From: Tubiluchus corallicola
Lineage: Eukaryota > Priapulida > Priapulimorpha > Priapulimorphida > Tubiluchidae
DNA length: 64,000 nucleotides
NCBI GenBank assembly: GCA_030141605.1
Contig: JAQGDQ010002388.1
Span: 1 to 64,000, forward strand
Direction: 5' to 3'
Part shown: positions 27,042 through 35,322 of the stretch, one piece after another
Numbering within the stretch: the first letter of the stretch is position 1
Layout: the number at the start of each line of letters is the position of its first letter
Notes under the pieces: generated by a model
What the model was told of the DNA's origin: nothing
Seen by the model: the letters and a program-made list of their open reading frames with translations, nothing else
Database searches by the model: none
Made by a program: the position numbers and the translations under genes

Positions 27042-28077
27042 AGCCTACAACCTCAACTTTCAGATGATCTTGTTTTTCCAGGAAATTCATTGCTTTTTCA
27101 AACTTTTGTTTATCTTTACAGAATTCAATCCATAAAAGCCCGAAGGGTTGGTCTTGTATTTTTTCGATACGCCCATAGAGAATATTAAATTGAGCACCAC
27201 TTTCCTGAAACATGGATGCTAAGACAGGTTCTGTTGCTTTTTCTCTTTGGAAAATAATTCTGACAAGAGGAGCTCCATCGTGAATTTGTTCTTCTTTAAG
27301 GATAGTACGTATATAAGGCGGGATATCATGTTCTATAACAGAATTGACAAACCGTCTTGTTGTTGGGTTTTCCGGAGAGGAAAACAGATCAAATACATTA
27401 TTAAGCTCGACAACGGCGCCTTGCTCCATGACGGCAGCACGGTGGCATAATGATTTAATCACGTTCATTTCATGAGTAATCAGAACAATAGTAAGATTCA
27501 GCCTTTTATTAATATCTCTAAGCAACTCTAGGATAGATTCTGTTGTTTCCGGATCTAGGGCGGATGTTGCTTCATCGCATAAAAGAATATCAGGTGACAT
27601 GACAAGGGCTCGTGCGATTCCAACCCGTTGCTTTTGGCCGCCGGAAAGTTGAGAGGGCCACGCATCTTTACGATCGCTCAGACCAACAAGCTCTAAAAGA
27701 GGTGTAATCAACTCAGTGTGGCGTTGTTTAGGGATTTTGGCAATTTCCAAAGGGAAGGCAATATTTTGCCAGACAGTTCTGGAAGAGAGAAGATTAAAAT
27801 GCTGAAAAATCATACCGGTTTTCTGCCGATGGATACGTAAACTTTTTTCCGACAGGCCAGACAGTTCTTTTTCCTCAAGGAAAAGCTTCCCACTGGAAGG
27901 GCGCTCCAGTAAATTGATCGTGCGTATCAGAGTGCTTTTTCCAGCTCCGCTTCTCCCTATGACGCCAAAAATCTCACCTCTTTCAATGGTGAGAGAAACA
28001 GAATCAAGAGCGGTTATATTTTCGGTTTTTTTATTATCTTGATTAAAGATTCGGGAGACATTTTCAAATCGTATCAT
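27034..28077 (-). CDS. metN: Methionine ABC transporter ATP-binding protein MetN
   Basis: The 347-residue protein has an ABC domain with Walker A GRSGAGKST (near residue 42), signature LSGGQ and Walker B ILLCDEATSALDPET, then a C-terminal NIL domain (about 265-347), which in MetN binds methionine and inhibits transport. It is the first gene of metNIQ. Its leader carries a SAM-II riboswitch followed by an intrinsic terminator, so expression should fall when SAM is plentiful. Confidence 0.94.
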   Translation of the reverse strand: MIRFENVSRIFNQDNKKTENITALDSVSLTIERGEIFGVIGRSGAGKSTLIRTINLLERPSSGKLFLEEKELSGLSEKSLRIHRQKTGMIFQHFNLLSSRTVWQNIAFPLEIAKIPKQRHTELITPLLELVGLSDRKDAWPSQLSGGQKQRVGIARALVMSPDILLCDEATSALDPETTESILELLRDINKRLNLTIVLITHEMNVIKSLCHRAAVMEQGAVVELNNVFDLFSSPENPTTRRFVNSVIEHDIPPYIRTILKEEQIHDGAPLVRIIFQREKATEPVLASMFQESGAQFNILYGRIEKIQDQPFGLLWIEFCKDKQKFEKAMNFLEKQDHLKVEVVGYV

Positions 28078-28140
28078 TTATTTTTTTGCTCCTGTTTTTC
28101 AAAGGTCAAAAACATTACCTTATTTACCAAAGAGGAAAGC

Positions 28141-28175
28141 AAAAAAAAACGCCCTGCCATTCATGGGTCAGAACG
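28141..28175 (-). terminator. Intrinsic terminator in the metNIQ leader, downstream of the riboswitch
   Basis: On the minus strand CGTTCTG (28175-28169) pairs with CAGGGCG (28156-28150), with an inner CCAT/ATGG stem, followed by nine T residues (A run at 28141-28149). It lies between the SAM-II aptamer and metN, about 64 bases before the ATG, so it looks like the expression platform. Confidence 0.8.
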
Positions 28176-28187
28176 TTGCTTCATGAC

Positions 28188-28243
28188 CTCTTTAGCGGTA
28201 TTTTTATAGCGCCCGCAAGCTGACCTGTCAAATCGGCGCTAAC
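28188..28243 (-). promoter_or_regulatory. SAM-II riboswitch aptamer controlling metNIQ
   Basis: Read on the minus strand, the segment has the SAM-II layout: P1 TAGCGCC (28241-28235) pairs with GGCGCTA (28213-28207). The loop carries GATTTG and GCTTGC, followed by ATAAA and the conserved GCTAAAG (28196-28190). These match the core of the alphaproteobacterial SAM-II class. It senses S-adenosylmethionine. The 3' strand AGGTC can pair with GAC in the loop (pseudoknot), or its GGTC with GACC in the downstream terminator, giving a plausible switch. Confidence 0.88.
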
Positions 28244-28265
28244 CATCATAGCTTTTTAAAATAGT

Positions 28266-28293
28266 AATATACTTTACCACAATAAAAAAGCAA
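28266..28293 (-). promoter_or_regulatory. Candidate metNIQ promoter
   Basis: On the minus strand TTGCTT (28293-28288) and TATATT (28271-28266) are 16 bases apart and lie about 25 bases upstream of the riboswitch P1 stem, as expected for a leader beginning just before the aptamer. Confidence 0.4.
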
Positions 28294-28441
28294 ACACAAT
28301 TATTTTTTACAGTTAATTACATAATTCTATTGGATTTATCTGCAAATAGGCTTTATTTATCGTGTATCTCTGAATGGCTTGTTATTTTCTTTTGGTTTAC
28401 CAAGCATAAAATATTTAATTTATTTATTATAAAAGTATTTT

Positions 28442-28576
28442 TTACGACTCACCTCCCCTTTTAGAAGGCTCCGCTTCAAGTGGTTTTGTATAAAAATCGC
28501 TTGTTTTAGGAACATGTGATTCTACAGGCTGGAAAACAGCGAACATTTCTATCATTATTATTTTGCTTAGTTTCAT
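28442..28576 (-). CDS. Possible 44-residue ORF after the GH105 gene
   Basis: An ATG four bases after the GH105 stop opens a 44-codon frame (begins MKLSKIIMIEMFAVFQPVES, ends SKRGGES). It has a mildly hydrophobic start and a charged end. No ribosome binding site is visible, so it would depend on coupling to GH105 translation. I do not recognise it. The rest of 28294-28580 holds nothing else I can name. Confidence 0.25.
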   Translation of the reverse strand: MKLSKIIMIEMFAVFQPVESHVPKTSDFYTKPLEAEPSKRGGES

Positions 28577-28580
28577 ATTT

Positions 28581-29666
28581 TTAAAAATGATTCATCGCCT
28601 CAGAAAGAAGCAACATAGCCATGGATTGTCCATATGCCATGGGTCTAAGGGGGATATTTTTATAAAAATCCAATGTTGCCCCCATACGTGTTCCATAAGA
28701 AACATTCTGAACCTGCCCTTGCCTGTCAATCTGTTTTAAGACAGCTGTCAATCCTTTTATTCCGATTTCTTTATACTCTTTTCCGCCATATCCTTTTCGC
28801 GCGGCTTTTAAAAACCCATATGCAAACCCTGCTGTTGCTGATGTTTCTTCATAGGATGTTTCTTCAGTTAGCAATGTTCTCCACATTCCTTCTTTTGTTT
28901 GCAGGTTTTTAAGAGTTTCCATCTGATGGAGAAGAGTCTCTAGAAGGAAGCGTTTTAGCCCATCTTGCAGATTCATCATATCGATATAATCAAGGATTCC
29001 GACAGTGACCCATGCGTTTCCTCGTCCCCAAAGAGCGTCTGCGAAATTATGATTTCCTTGAAAGGTCCATCCGTGGTACCAGAGGCCTGTTTTTTTATCA
29101 ACCAAATATTTTATATGGAGTAAAAACTGGTGAATACTTTCCTGTCTATAGTCATCTTTTTGAAGAACTTCTCCTAATTTTGCAAGAAAAAGAACTGTCA
29201 TAAAAAGGGTATCATCCCATAATTGCTGTTCATTAATTTTATCGCTGACATCGTGTCGCAGGCCTCCTTCGTTTGTTCTTGGGAAATGGTTAATAACTGT
29301 TTCGGCCCAATCTATCAACGCTGGCAAGTAGCGTTCATTTTTTGTTTTCTCGTAAAGAAAGACCAACGCAAGCATCGGAGCTGTCGTATTGATATTCCGT
29401 TGTGTAGGCAGTCCTTTTGTAAGATGGTTATCGTACCATTTTTCAATCACGTGAAGTATTTCTGTACAGTTCAGCACTTCATAATATCGGAAGAATCCGT
29501 ACATACCAACACCTTGAGGCCATTCCCATCCCTCAAAGCTGATATAGTCGCTTTTGCTTCCATCTAGGTTAGGTTCATCAAATTCTCCTTCATCCTGTAG
29601 AAGTTTAAGACCTTCTACCAGATGGCTCATTTTGTCTTTTAGATAATCTGTAGTAATTTTTTCCAT
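28581..29666 (-). CDS. GH105-family unsaturated rhamnogalacturonyl hydrolase
   Basis: The 361-residue protein is an (alpha/alpha)6-barrel enzyme of the GH105/GH88 group. It has QLWDDTLFM near residues 148-156 with the catalytic Asp region, HNFADALWGRGNAW near 206-219 and GTRMGATLDFY near the C-terminus. GH105 enzymes remove the unsaturated uronic acid left at the non-reducing end by a polysaccharide lyase. There is no signal peptide, so it acts in the cytoplasm on imported oligosaccharides. It is the last gene of the LacI-linked ABC operon, 32 bases after the 821-residue gene. Confidence 0.87.
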   Translation of the reverse strand: MEKITTDYLKDKMSHLVEGLKLLQDEGEFDEPNLDGSKSDYISFEGWEWPQGVGMYGFFRYYEVLNCTEILHVIEKWYDNHLTKGLPTQRNINTTAPMLALVFLYEKTKNERYLPALIDWAETVINHFPRTNEGGLRHDVSDKINEQQLWDDTLFMTVLFLAKLGEVLQKDDYRQESIHQFLLHIKYLVDKKTGLWYHGWTFQGNHNFADALWGRGNAWVTVGILDYIDMMNLQDGLKRFLLETLLHQMETLKNLQTKEGMWRTLLTEETSYEETSATAGFAYGFLKAARKGYGGKEYKEIGIKGLTAVLKQIDRQGQVQNVSYGTRMGATLDFYKNIPLRPMAYGQSMAMLLLSEAMNHF

Positions 29667-29698
29667 TTCTCATAACCTTAAGTATATTTTTATTGATT

Positions 29699-32164
29699 TT
29701 AATTTCTATTGATTTTTTGTATATCCGCTATTTTTATATCTGGCTTCAAAGAAAAGGCTTCTTTTTGATAGATATTTCTTTCCTGTGATGAAAGTTCTCC
29801 CCACTGAGGATCAACAGTAGAGAGCATAGCATTCTGAGATTCAAAATGTATGGGCATAGTTGTAAACAGGCGGCAAAAATTTTCAAAATTTTCAAATTCA
29901 TCAACGCTTCCTGTTTTAATCAGCCAGGCATTTTTTCTTCCTTTAGAAATCAGCTCTCTTCCTCTATTGAGTCCTGTTTCCGAAAGAGACAGCCCTTCCT
30001 GAGCGAAAATACCAATATAGGCGTTTTGAAACGAGGCGCATATGCGTTGATTTTTTTTCAATATTGCCTCAAAGCTTTCTATGGGGAAATAAAAATGCGT
30101 ATAGTTGACCGTTTCTGACTGTGGGATATCATAGAGAGCCATAGCGATATTTTTATATTGAAAGACAGAGGGCAGGCTTCCATTTCCGGCCCAAAATCCT
30201 GGGCGCCCAAAACCGATTGGTATTGATTCTCCAGGGTGATTCAGCCACAGATGCAAGGTATTTTTTTCTCCTAATACGGTATAAAGGATAGTTTCCTGAT
30301 ATCCATGCCCATAAGGGTTATACTCTTGCGCTGACTCCATCAGGTAATAGTGTGTTTTATAAAGAGACAGAGAAACAAAGTTATTTTCGCCCTGGCTTTG
30401 TGTAACGATAAGGGCATCTTCTTTTTTAGGTGTTAGATAAACGTCAAGTGTTTTATCAGGCGTATAGTTTGATAGGGATAGCAGCGGAAGTGCCCAGCAA
30501 GCTTCATTAAGGTTTCCTGTTTTATAAAAAACCCAGAAAAATGCTGACATTTCATTAGAGCGCACGCCTTTAAGGTTTTTCTCATAGCTTCGCCCTTGAG
30601 AGGCTCCCATATAGCCGTGATGATGATGGAGCGCCATTTTCTCAAACAGAATATTCAGTGCTTTTTTAGCGTGTTTTTTCAATGTTTCGTGAGAGGAAAA
30701 CTCGATAATTGTTAAAAACCCCATCATATCGATTGGAAAGTAAGGAATGGAATTCCACTCAGAAAGCTCGCATTGAAAGAAATGCTCAAACCATGCTGTC
30801 ATTTTATCGTAAGCAACTTTGGAAGCTTCTTTTCCTGTCATGCCGCTGTTTGTAAAAATGTCATCGGGAAGAAACTCTCCTGCTATCATCTGGCAGCAAT
30901 GAAAAAGAAGCGCGTGATTTTCGCTGAAGTACCACATGACATCATTTCCGGGCTCATCCATCCAGTATCGAAAATTCAAAAGTGTTTCTTTAAGCTCCTG
31001 TCGTTCGTCAGTGATATTTTCGGGATAATATTTCCATATCCATAGAAGGGGAATAATGGAAAAATCAGCGCAATCTCCACGCTTATTAATAAAGGCCATT
31101 GCTTTTTCAATAAGCTGCGTAGCTTGTGGAAACAGCGTTTTTTCCTGAGCGGCAAAAATTGCTAAGGCTCTGGCGGTATTTTCAATTCCGTAATGCGCGG
31201 AAAATGTAAGAGCTTGTTGTTTTCTTTCCAGTACGGTTTCCAAGGGGATTGGCTGCCTCTTTATATCCATAAATTCTGCTGGCAGTGTTCTATTGATTGT
31301 AATCGTACCTATTTGAAAGGCGCAGTTTATATAGCAAAATCCTACTGGAAGCTCTGTGACCTCAGGCAGAGAAAGGGATGTTATTTCGGGAGAAAGATCA
31401 AATTCATAGCGCTTAGGCTTACATGATTCGATAAAATTGCCCTCTACAGTTATGGAAACCTGTACGGGATATTGTAATTTTCCACTAAAATAAAGATGGG
31501 GACTTCCGTGTGAGAAGCGGTCTGTTTTAAAGTGAATGCCTTGAACCCATGTTTCTATCTCTTGAACATGGTTTGGATTTTCCGAAATAGGCAAAAAGCA
31601 TGAGAGAGTCTTTTGGCTTTCAAGTGTCAGAAGGAAATAATATCGTGCGTCTCGCTCGCATAGATCGTCAAAAAGGATAATAAGCTCATTGTCTCCTTTT
31701 TCCAGAGAAAGAGTTAACGGCCATTGTTTTTCAACATTTCTTTGATAGGAGCAATATTCACCAACAGCTTTTCCATTCAGCCACAGAAAAGCGCCTCCGC
31801 ATGTTGCTAGTATAAAGTCGACATCTTGTTCTGTTTCTGAATGGATGAATGTTCTGGCTGTTGTTGTTACATAGGTAGGAAAGAACCAGAATCCTGATCG
31901 CTCTATTTTTTCATTTTCGAAAGGAAAATAGATTTCACTGTAATGAGGGCTATCTTCTTTTTGCACAGTTCGTGTCTTTACCTGTTGCAGAAACTCTACT
32001 CTACAAGGATATTGCTGAGAGATAATACCATTTTTAAAAAAGTTTGCGCACATCTCTTCTTTCATAGGCTTAGGAGCGGCACGGAACTCTTTTTCTTCAA
32101 GATCGGTTAACTGCCAATGAGTCAAGGATTCTCCTTGTCGAAAAGACTTGACGAATTTTCCCAT
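29699..32164 (-). CDS. Large uncharacterised protein of a glycan operon, possible carbohydrate-active enzyme
   Basis: The 821-residue protein belongs to no family I can name with confidence. Roughly three parts are visible. Residues 1-260 look like a jelly-roll sugar-binding region (FLWLNGKAVGEY, KGDNELIILFDD). Residues 300-560 are helical with WYFSENHALLFHCCQMIAGE near 400 and GASQGRSYEKNLKG near 510, like an alpha/alpha toroid. Residues 570-760 are beta-rich, with NPYGHGYQE, WLNHPGE and RPGFWAGNG. This toroid-plus-sandwich order recalls heparinase-type lyases. No signal peptide is seen, so it would be cytoplasmic. It lies between the sugar-binding protein and GH105 genes and probably acts on the same imported oligosaccharide. 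Confidence 0.6.
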   Translation of the reverse strand: MGKFVKSFRQGESLTHWQLTDLEEKEFRAAPKPMKEEMCANFFKNGIISQQYPCRVEFLQQVKTRTVQKEDSPHYSEIYFPFENEKIERSGFWFFPTYVTTTARTFIHSETEQDVDFILATCGGAFLWLNGKAVGEYCSYQRNVEKQWPLTLSLEKGDNELIILFDDLCERDARYYFLLTLESQKTLSCFLPISENPNHVQEIETWVQGIHFKTDRFSHGSPHLYFSGKLQYPVQVSITVEGNFIESCKPKRYEFDLSPEITSLSLPEVTELPVGFCYINCAFQIGTITINRTLPAEFMDIKRQPIPLETVLERKQQALTFSAHYGIENTARALAIFAAQEKTLFPQATQLIEKAMAFINKRGDCADFSIIPLLWIWKYYPENITDERQELKETLLNFRYWMDEPGNDVMWYFSENHALLFHCCQMIAGEFLPDDIFTNSGMTGKEASKVAYDKMTAWFEHFFQCELSEWNSIPYFPIDMMGFLTIIEFSSHETLKKHAKKALNILFEKMALHHHHGYMGASQGRSYEKNLKGVRSNEMSAFFWVFYKTGNLNEACWALPLLSLSNYTPDKTLDVYLTPKKEDALIVTQSQGENNFVSLSLYKTHYYLMESAQEYNPYGHGYQETILYTVLGEKNTLHLWLNHPGESIPIGFGRPGFWAGNGSLPSVFQYKNIAMALYDIPQSETVNYTHFYFPIESFEAILKKNQRICASFQNAYIGIFAQEGLSLSETGLNRGRELISKGRKNAWLIKTGSVDEFENFENFCRLFTTMPIHFESQNAMLSTVDPQWGELSSQERNIYQKEAFSLKPDIKIADIQKINRN

Positions 32165-32183
32165 TTTCCTTTTCCTTTTTATT

Positions 32184-33404
32184 CTATCGATAGGCTTTTT
32201 TAATTTCTCTTTCTATACGTTTTTCAAGTCGCTGCAACGCTTGCTTGGGCGTATATTTTTTCTGCAGTGCTTCTACGATAGAAAGTTTTAACATATTGGA
32301 TGCTTTAGGCATGACCTTATAATCCGACCAATCGTTTCCGGCGTATTCTGAAGAGACAGAGAGTTCGTTTGCAAAGATGTCAAACATTTCCTTTCCGATG
32401 CTGTAAGGTAAATCTTCATTATCTTTTCTAGGGCTGATAAAGAGGGATTCTAAACAATATTCCGCATTGACTTCCTGTGAGGCGAAATAAGCGAGAAACT
32501 CTTTTGCTTCCTGTTCATATCCACTGTTTTTCAGGGCCATGATATACTTCCCTCCTGGAACGGAAGAGCGGCGCTCTCCTTTTGGAAGGTAGGTCACTCC
32601 CCATTGAAAATTTTCAATTTCCTTATAGTTATTCAACATCCAATTTCCTGAAAGATGTGTTGCGACGGTTCCTGTCCTGAACAGAGCGTTTGGGTTTTCG
32701 CTGCCAAGCCATACTGAGGGAGGGATAATGCCTTCGTCATGAAGATGTACAAATTTTTCTAAAGCTTTTATAGATTGCGGTGTATTAACGAGTGTTTTTT
32801 TTCTGTCATCACTAAAAATTCGACCGTTATACTCGTATAATATTGTTGAGAATCGATGGGGTGTAAAGTCCCATACCATTCCGTATCGCGCGTCAGAATT
32901 TTCGACAACTTTTTTGATAGTTTCCTCAAATTCTTCCCAGCTCCAGACCTCATCTTCAGAGAGGGGCGGAACGATTCCTGCCTGATCAAAAAGCGTTTTA
33001 TTATAGATTAATCCGTTCGCTGTTACATCTGAGGGAATACCATAAACTGTTTCATCTATGATATAGTATGATCTCAAGGAATCGAAAAATTCTTCAGGGT
33101 CAATATAATCGTTAAGAGGCAGAGCAAAATTTGCATATTGAACCGGATGAGGAATTCGAGAGATTGCAGGTGGTTTTTTACCGGCGATCATTGTTTTTAA
33201 CTTTGTATCGATATCGCTATAGGCGACTTCTATGATATTAAAGTTAATATTTCCTTTTTCCTTTGCGTAGTGTTCTGCGATTTTTCTAAGGGCTTCTCCT
33301 TCCACGCCATCGCTCCACCAGAGAATATCGAGTGTTTTTGCGAATGCTGTATTTCCCAGAAGACATGCCGTTGCTACAGCGGCAATCCATTTCATTTTTT
33401 TCAT
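32184..33404 (-). CDS. Sugar ABC transporter substrate-binding protein (system 1)
   Basis: The 406-residue protein has a signal peptide (residues 1-22, ending AFA) and an extracellular sugar-binding family 1 fold (LDILWWSDGVEGEALRKIAEHY, IPSDVTANGLIYNKTLFDQAGI, LSGNWMLNNYKE). It is the periplasmic receptor of the operon ATPase-MalF-MalG-receptor-821aa-GH105. The substrate is probably an oligosaccharide with an unsaturated uronic acid end, inferred from GH105. A strong AAGGAGA site precedes the ATG. Confidence 0.88.
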   Translation of the reverse strand: MKKMKWIAAVATACLLGNTAFAKTLDILWWSDGVEGEALRKIAEHYAKEKGNINFNIIEVAYSDIDTKLKTMIAGKKPPAISRIPHPVQYANFALPLNDYIDPEEFFDSLRSYYIIDETVYGIPSDVTANGLIYNKTLFDQAGIVPPLSEDEVWSWEEFEETIKKVVENSDARYGMVWDFTPHRFSTILYEYNGRIFSDDRKKTLVNTPQSIKALEKFVHLHDEGIIPPSVWLGSENPNALFRTGTVATHLSGNWMLNNYKEIENFQWGVTYLPKGERRSSVPGGKYIMALKNSGYEQEAKEFLAYFASQEVNAEYCLESLFISPRKDNEDLPYSIGKEMFDIFANELSVSSEYAGNDWSDYKVMPKASNMLKLSIVEALQKKYTPKQALQRLEKRIEREIKKAYR

Positions 33405-33431
33405 ATTTATCTCCTTGTTTTTTATGTATTT

Positions 33432-34259
33432 CTAGTCTTTCATCCCAGAGGTTGCCATTCCTTTTACAAAATATTTTTGGAAGATGATAAAGACAAATAA
33501 CACAGGGATCATTGTTAATACGGACATAGCGAGTAAGCTATGCCAGTCGACCGAGAATTCTCCCATGAAATTTGCGATAGCCAATTGCGCTGTATATTTT
33601 TGCGGATCGCTAATGACAATAAGAGGCCAGAGAAAGTCGTTCCATCGCCACATAAAGGAAAATACAGCAAGCACAGCGATAACGGGCATTGCGATAGGAA
33701 CGATGATTTTCCAGAATATTCTCCATTCCGAGGCGCCGTCAATTCGTGCTGCTTCCAACAGTGAGTCGGGCACAGAAAGAAGATATTGGCGCATGATGAA
33801 GACCCCTGTTGGTGTTGCGGAAGCAGGTATAATCAGCCCCCATAGGCTATTATAGAGCCCCAGTTGAGAAACGACGATAAAAATAGGGATCATAATCACT
33901 TCAAGGGGCACCATAAGTGTTCCAAGAAAAGCCATGAAGATAGCTGTTTTTCCTTTAAATTTATATTTTGCCAGCGCATATCCTGCCATTGTATTAATAA
34001 TGAGTGTCAGCAGTGTTGCGGTTATGGTTACAAAAGCGCTATTCCAGAAAAAGAGAAGAAAGTTTCCTTTTTTAAGGGCGATTGTATAATTTTCCAATGT
34101 TACGGTTTGCGGAAGGAGTGTTGGAGGCCATTGAAAGAGCTCATCTTTAACCTTAAAGGAGCTCAGGACAATCCATGCGATAGGCAAGATATAAATGAGG
34201 GAAAGAATTCCTAAAATAATGTAATCTTTCAGGTGAGGCTTTTCGATATATTTTGCCAT
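33432..34259 (-). CDS. Sugar ABC transporter permease, MalG type (system 1)
   Basis: The protein of 275 residues has six predicted membrane segments and the EAA motif EAARIDGASEWRIFWKIIVP near residues 187-206. The C-terminus KYFVKGMATSGMKD is typical of MalG-type carbohydrate permeases (CUT1). The ATG at 34259 is chosen over 34277 because GAGGAGG lies seven bases upstream of it, leaving a 1-base gap after the MalF stop. It partners with the preceding permease. Confidence 0.9.
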   Translation of the reverse strand: MAKYIEKPHLKDYIILGILSLIYILPIAWIVLSSFKVKDELFQWPPTLLPQTVTLENYTIALKKGNFLLFFWNSAFVTITATLLTLIINTMAGYALAKYKFKGKTAIFMAFLGTLMVPLEVIMIPIFIVVSQLGLYNSLWGLIIPASATPTGVFIMRQYLLSVPDSLLEAARIDGASEWRIFWKIIVPIAMPVIAVLAVFSFMWRWNDFLWPLIVISDPQKYTAQLAIANFMGEFSVDWHSLLAMSVLTMIPVLFVFIIFQKYFVKGMATSGMKD

Positions 34260-34260
34260 T

Positions 34261-35208
34261 TTATTCTTCCTCCTCACTTTTGGTGATTTTCATCTGCAGG
34301 AATGTTAGCGATGCTAAGATAATAAAGAGCGCAACGGACATGGCGCTTGCGTAACCAAGCTCATTATTGACGAATGCGCCTTCATAGATATGTTGCACAA
34401 GATAGGTTGTCGAGCTCCCCGGCCCTCCTTTTGTCAGGGTATAAATCAGGGGGTATGCTTTAAAGGATTCGATTGTCGCGAGGATCAGCACTAAAATACT
34501 GGTTGGTTTCAGCAGTGGGAATGTAATACGCCAAAAAACGGTTGATTTTTCAGCACCGTCGACCATGGAGGCTTCATAATATTGCTCGGGAATGCTTTGA
34601 AGTCCTCCGATAAAGATCACCATGAAGAATCCTATTCTGCACCATAGTGTTACGATAATGACAGAGAAATTCGCCAGATAATCCTGTGTCAGCCATTGTA
34701 CGGGAGATAGATTCCAAATCTGGAGAATATAGTTTGCGATACCGAAATTATCCCCCAATATCCACCGCCAGGAAACGCCGATCACCACATAGGAGATCAT
34801 AGCGGGCCAATATATAATGGCGCGAAAAGCGCCCTTAAATTTAATTTCCTTTACTAAAATCAAGGCGGCTCCTAAGGCGCATACAAAAAGAAGAGGAACT
34901 GTTACGGTTACATAAATGAGGGTTCGTATAAGGGCGCTGAAGAAATATTCATCCTCAAAGAGCATCGAGTAATTTTCTACGCCAATAAAAGTCATGGGAT
35001 TAAGGCCATCATAGTCCATGAAGGAAAAAGCCAGGCCGTAAAAACATGGAATAACAATAAAGATAAAAAAGATCAGTAAGTTAGGTGTCAAAAATAAATA
35101 AGGAACAAGAAATTGGCGAAACTTGTACCAGAACAGCTTTCTTTCACTGATTGTTTCCCGAGGTTTTTGTGTGTTCAAAGAAATGTTTTGGTATGAAGCA
35201 TCTGGCAT
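34261..35208 (-). CDS. Sugar ABC transporter permease, MalF type (system 1)
   Basis: The protein of about 315 residues has six membrane segments and the EAA-type motif YEASMVDGAEKSTVFWRITFP (about residues 205-225), followed by LTKGGPGSSTTYL, a CUT1 MalF signature. The ATG at 35208 has AAGGAAAG upstream; an in-frame ATG at 35250 is also open but lacks a good site. It forms the membrane channel with the MalG-type partner. Confidence 0.9.
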   Translation of the reverse strand: MPDASYQNISLNTQKPRETISERKLFWYKFRQFLVPYLFLTPNLLIFFIFIVIPCFYGLAFSFMDYDGLNPMTFIGVENYSMLFEDEYFFSALIRTLIYVTVTVPLLFVCALGAALILVKEIKFKGAFRAIIYWPAMISYVVIGVSWRWILGDNFGIANYILQIWNLSPVQWLTQDYLANFSVIIVTLWCRIGFFMVIFIGGLQSIPEQYYEASMVDGAEKSTVFWRITFPLLKPTSILVLILATIESFKAYPLIYTLTKGGPGSSTTYLVQHIYEGAFVNNELGYASAMSVALFIILASLTFLQMKITKSEEEE

Positions 35209-35322
35209 AGTGCTTTCCTTTTTACTGTTTAAGGGCAACCCTGTTTTCAAATATTATAAGTAGCGGACATTATTTTTTTCACCGCTTTTCCACTTTTATC
35301 ATGAACATTTTTTTCTGATGGG

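Noticed and set aside
33484-34214. Frames of 74-123 codons opposite the MalG-type gene of system 1
   Set aside because: Overlap a clear CUT1 permease; Cys/His-rich composition is typical of antisense translation.
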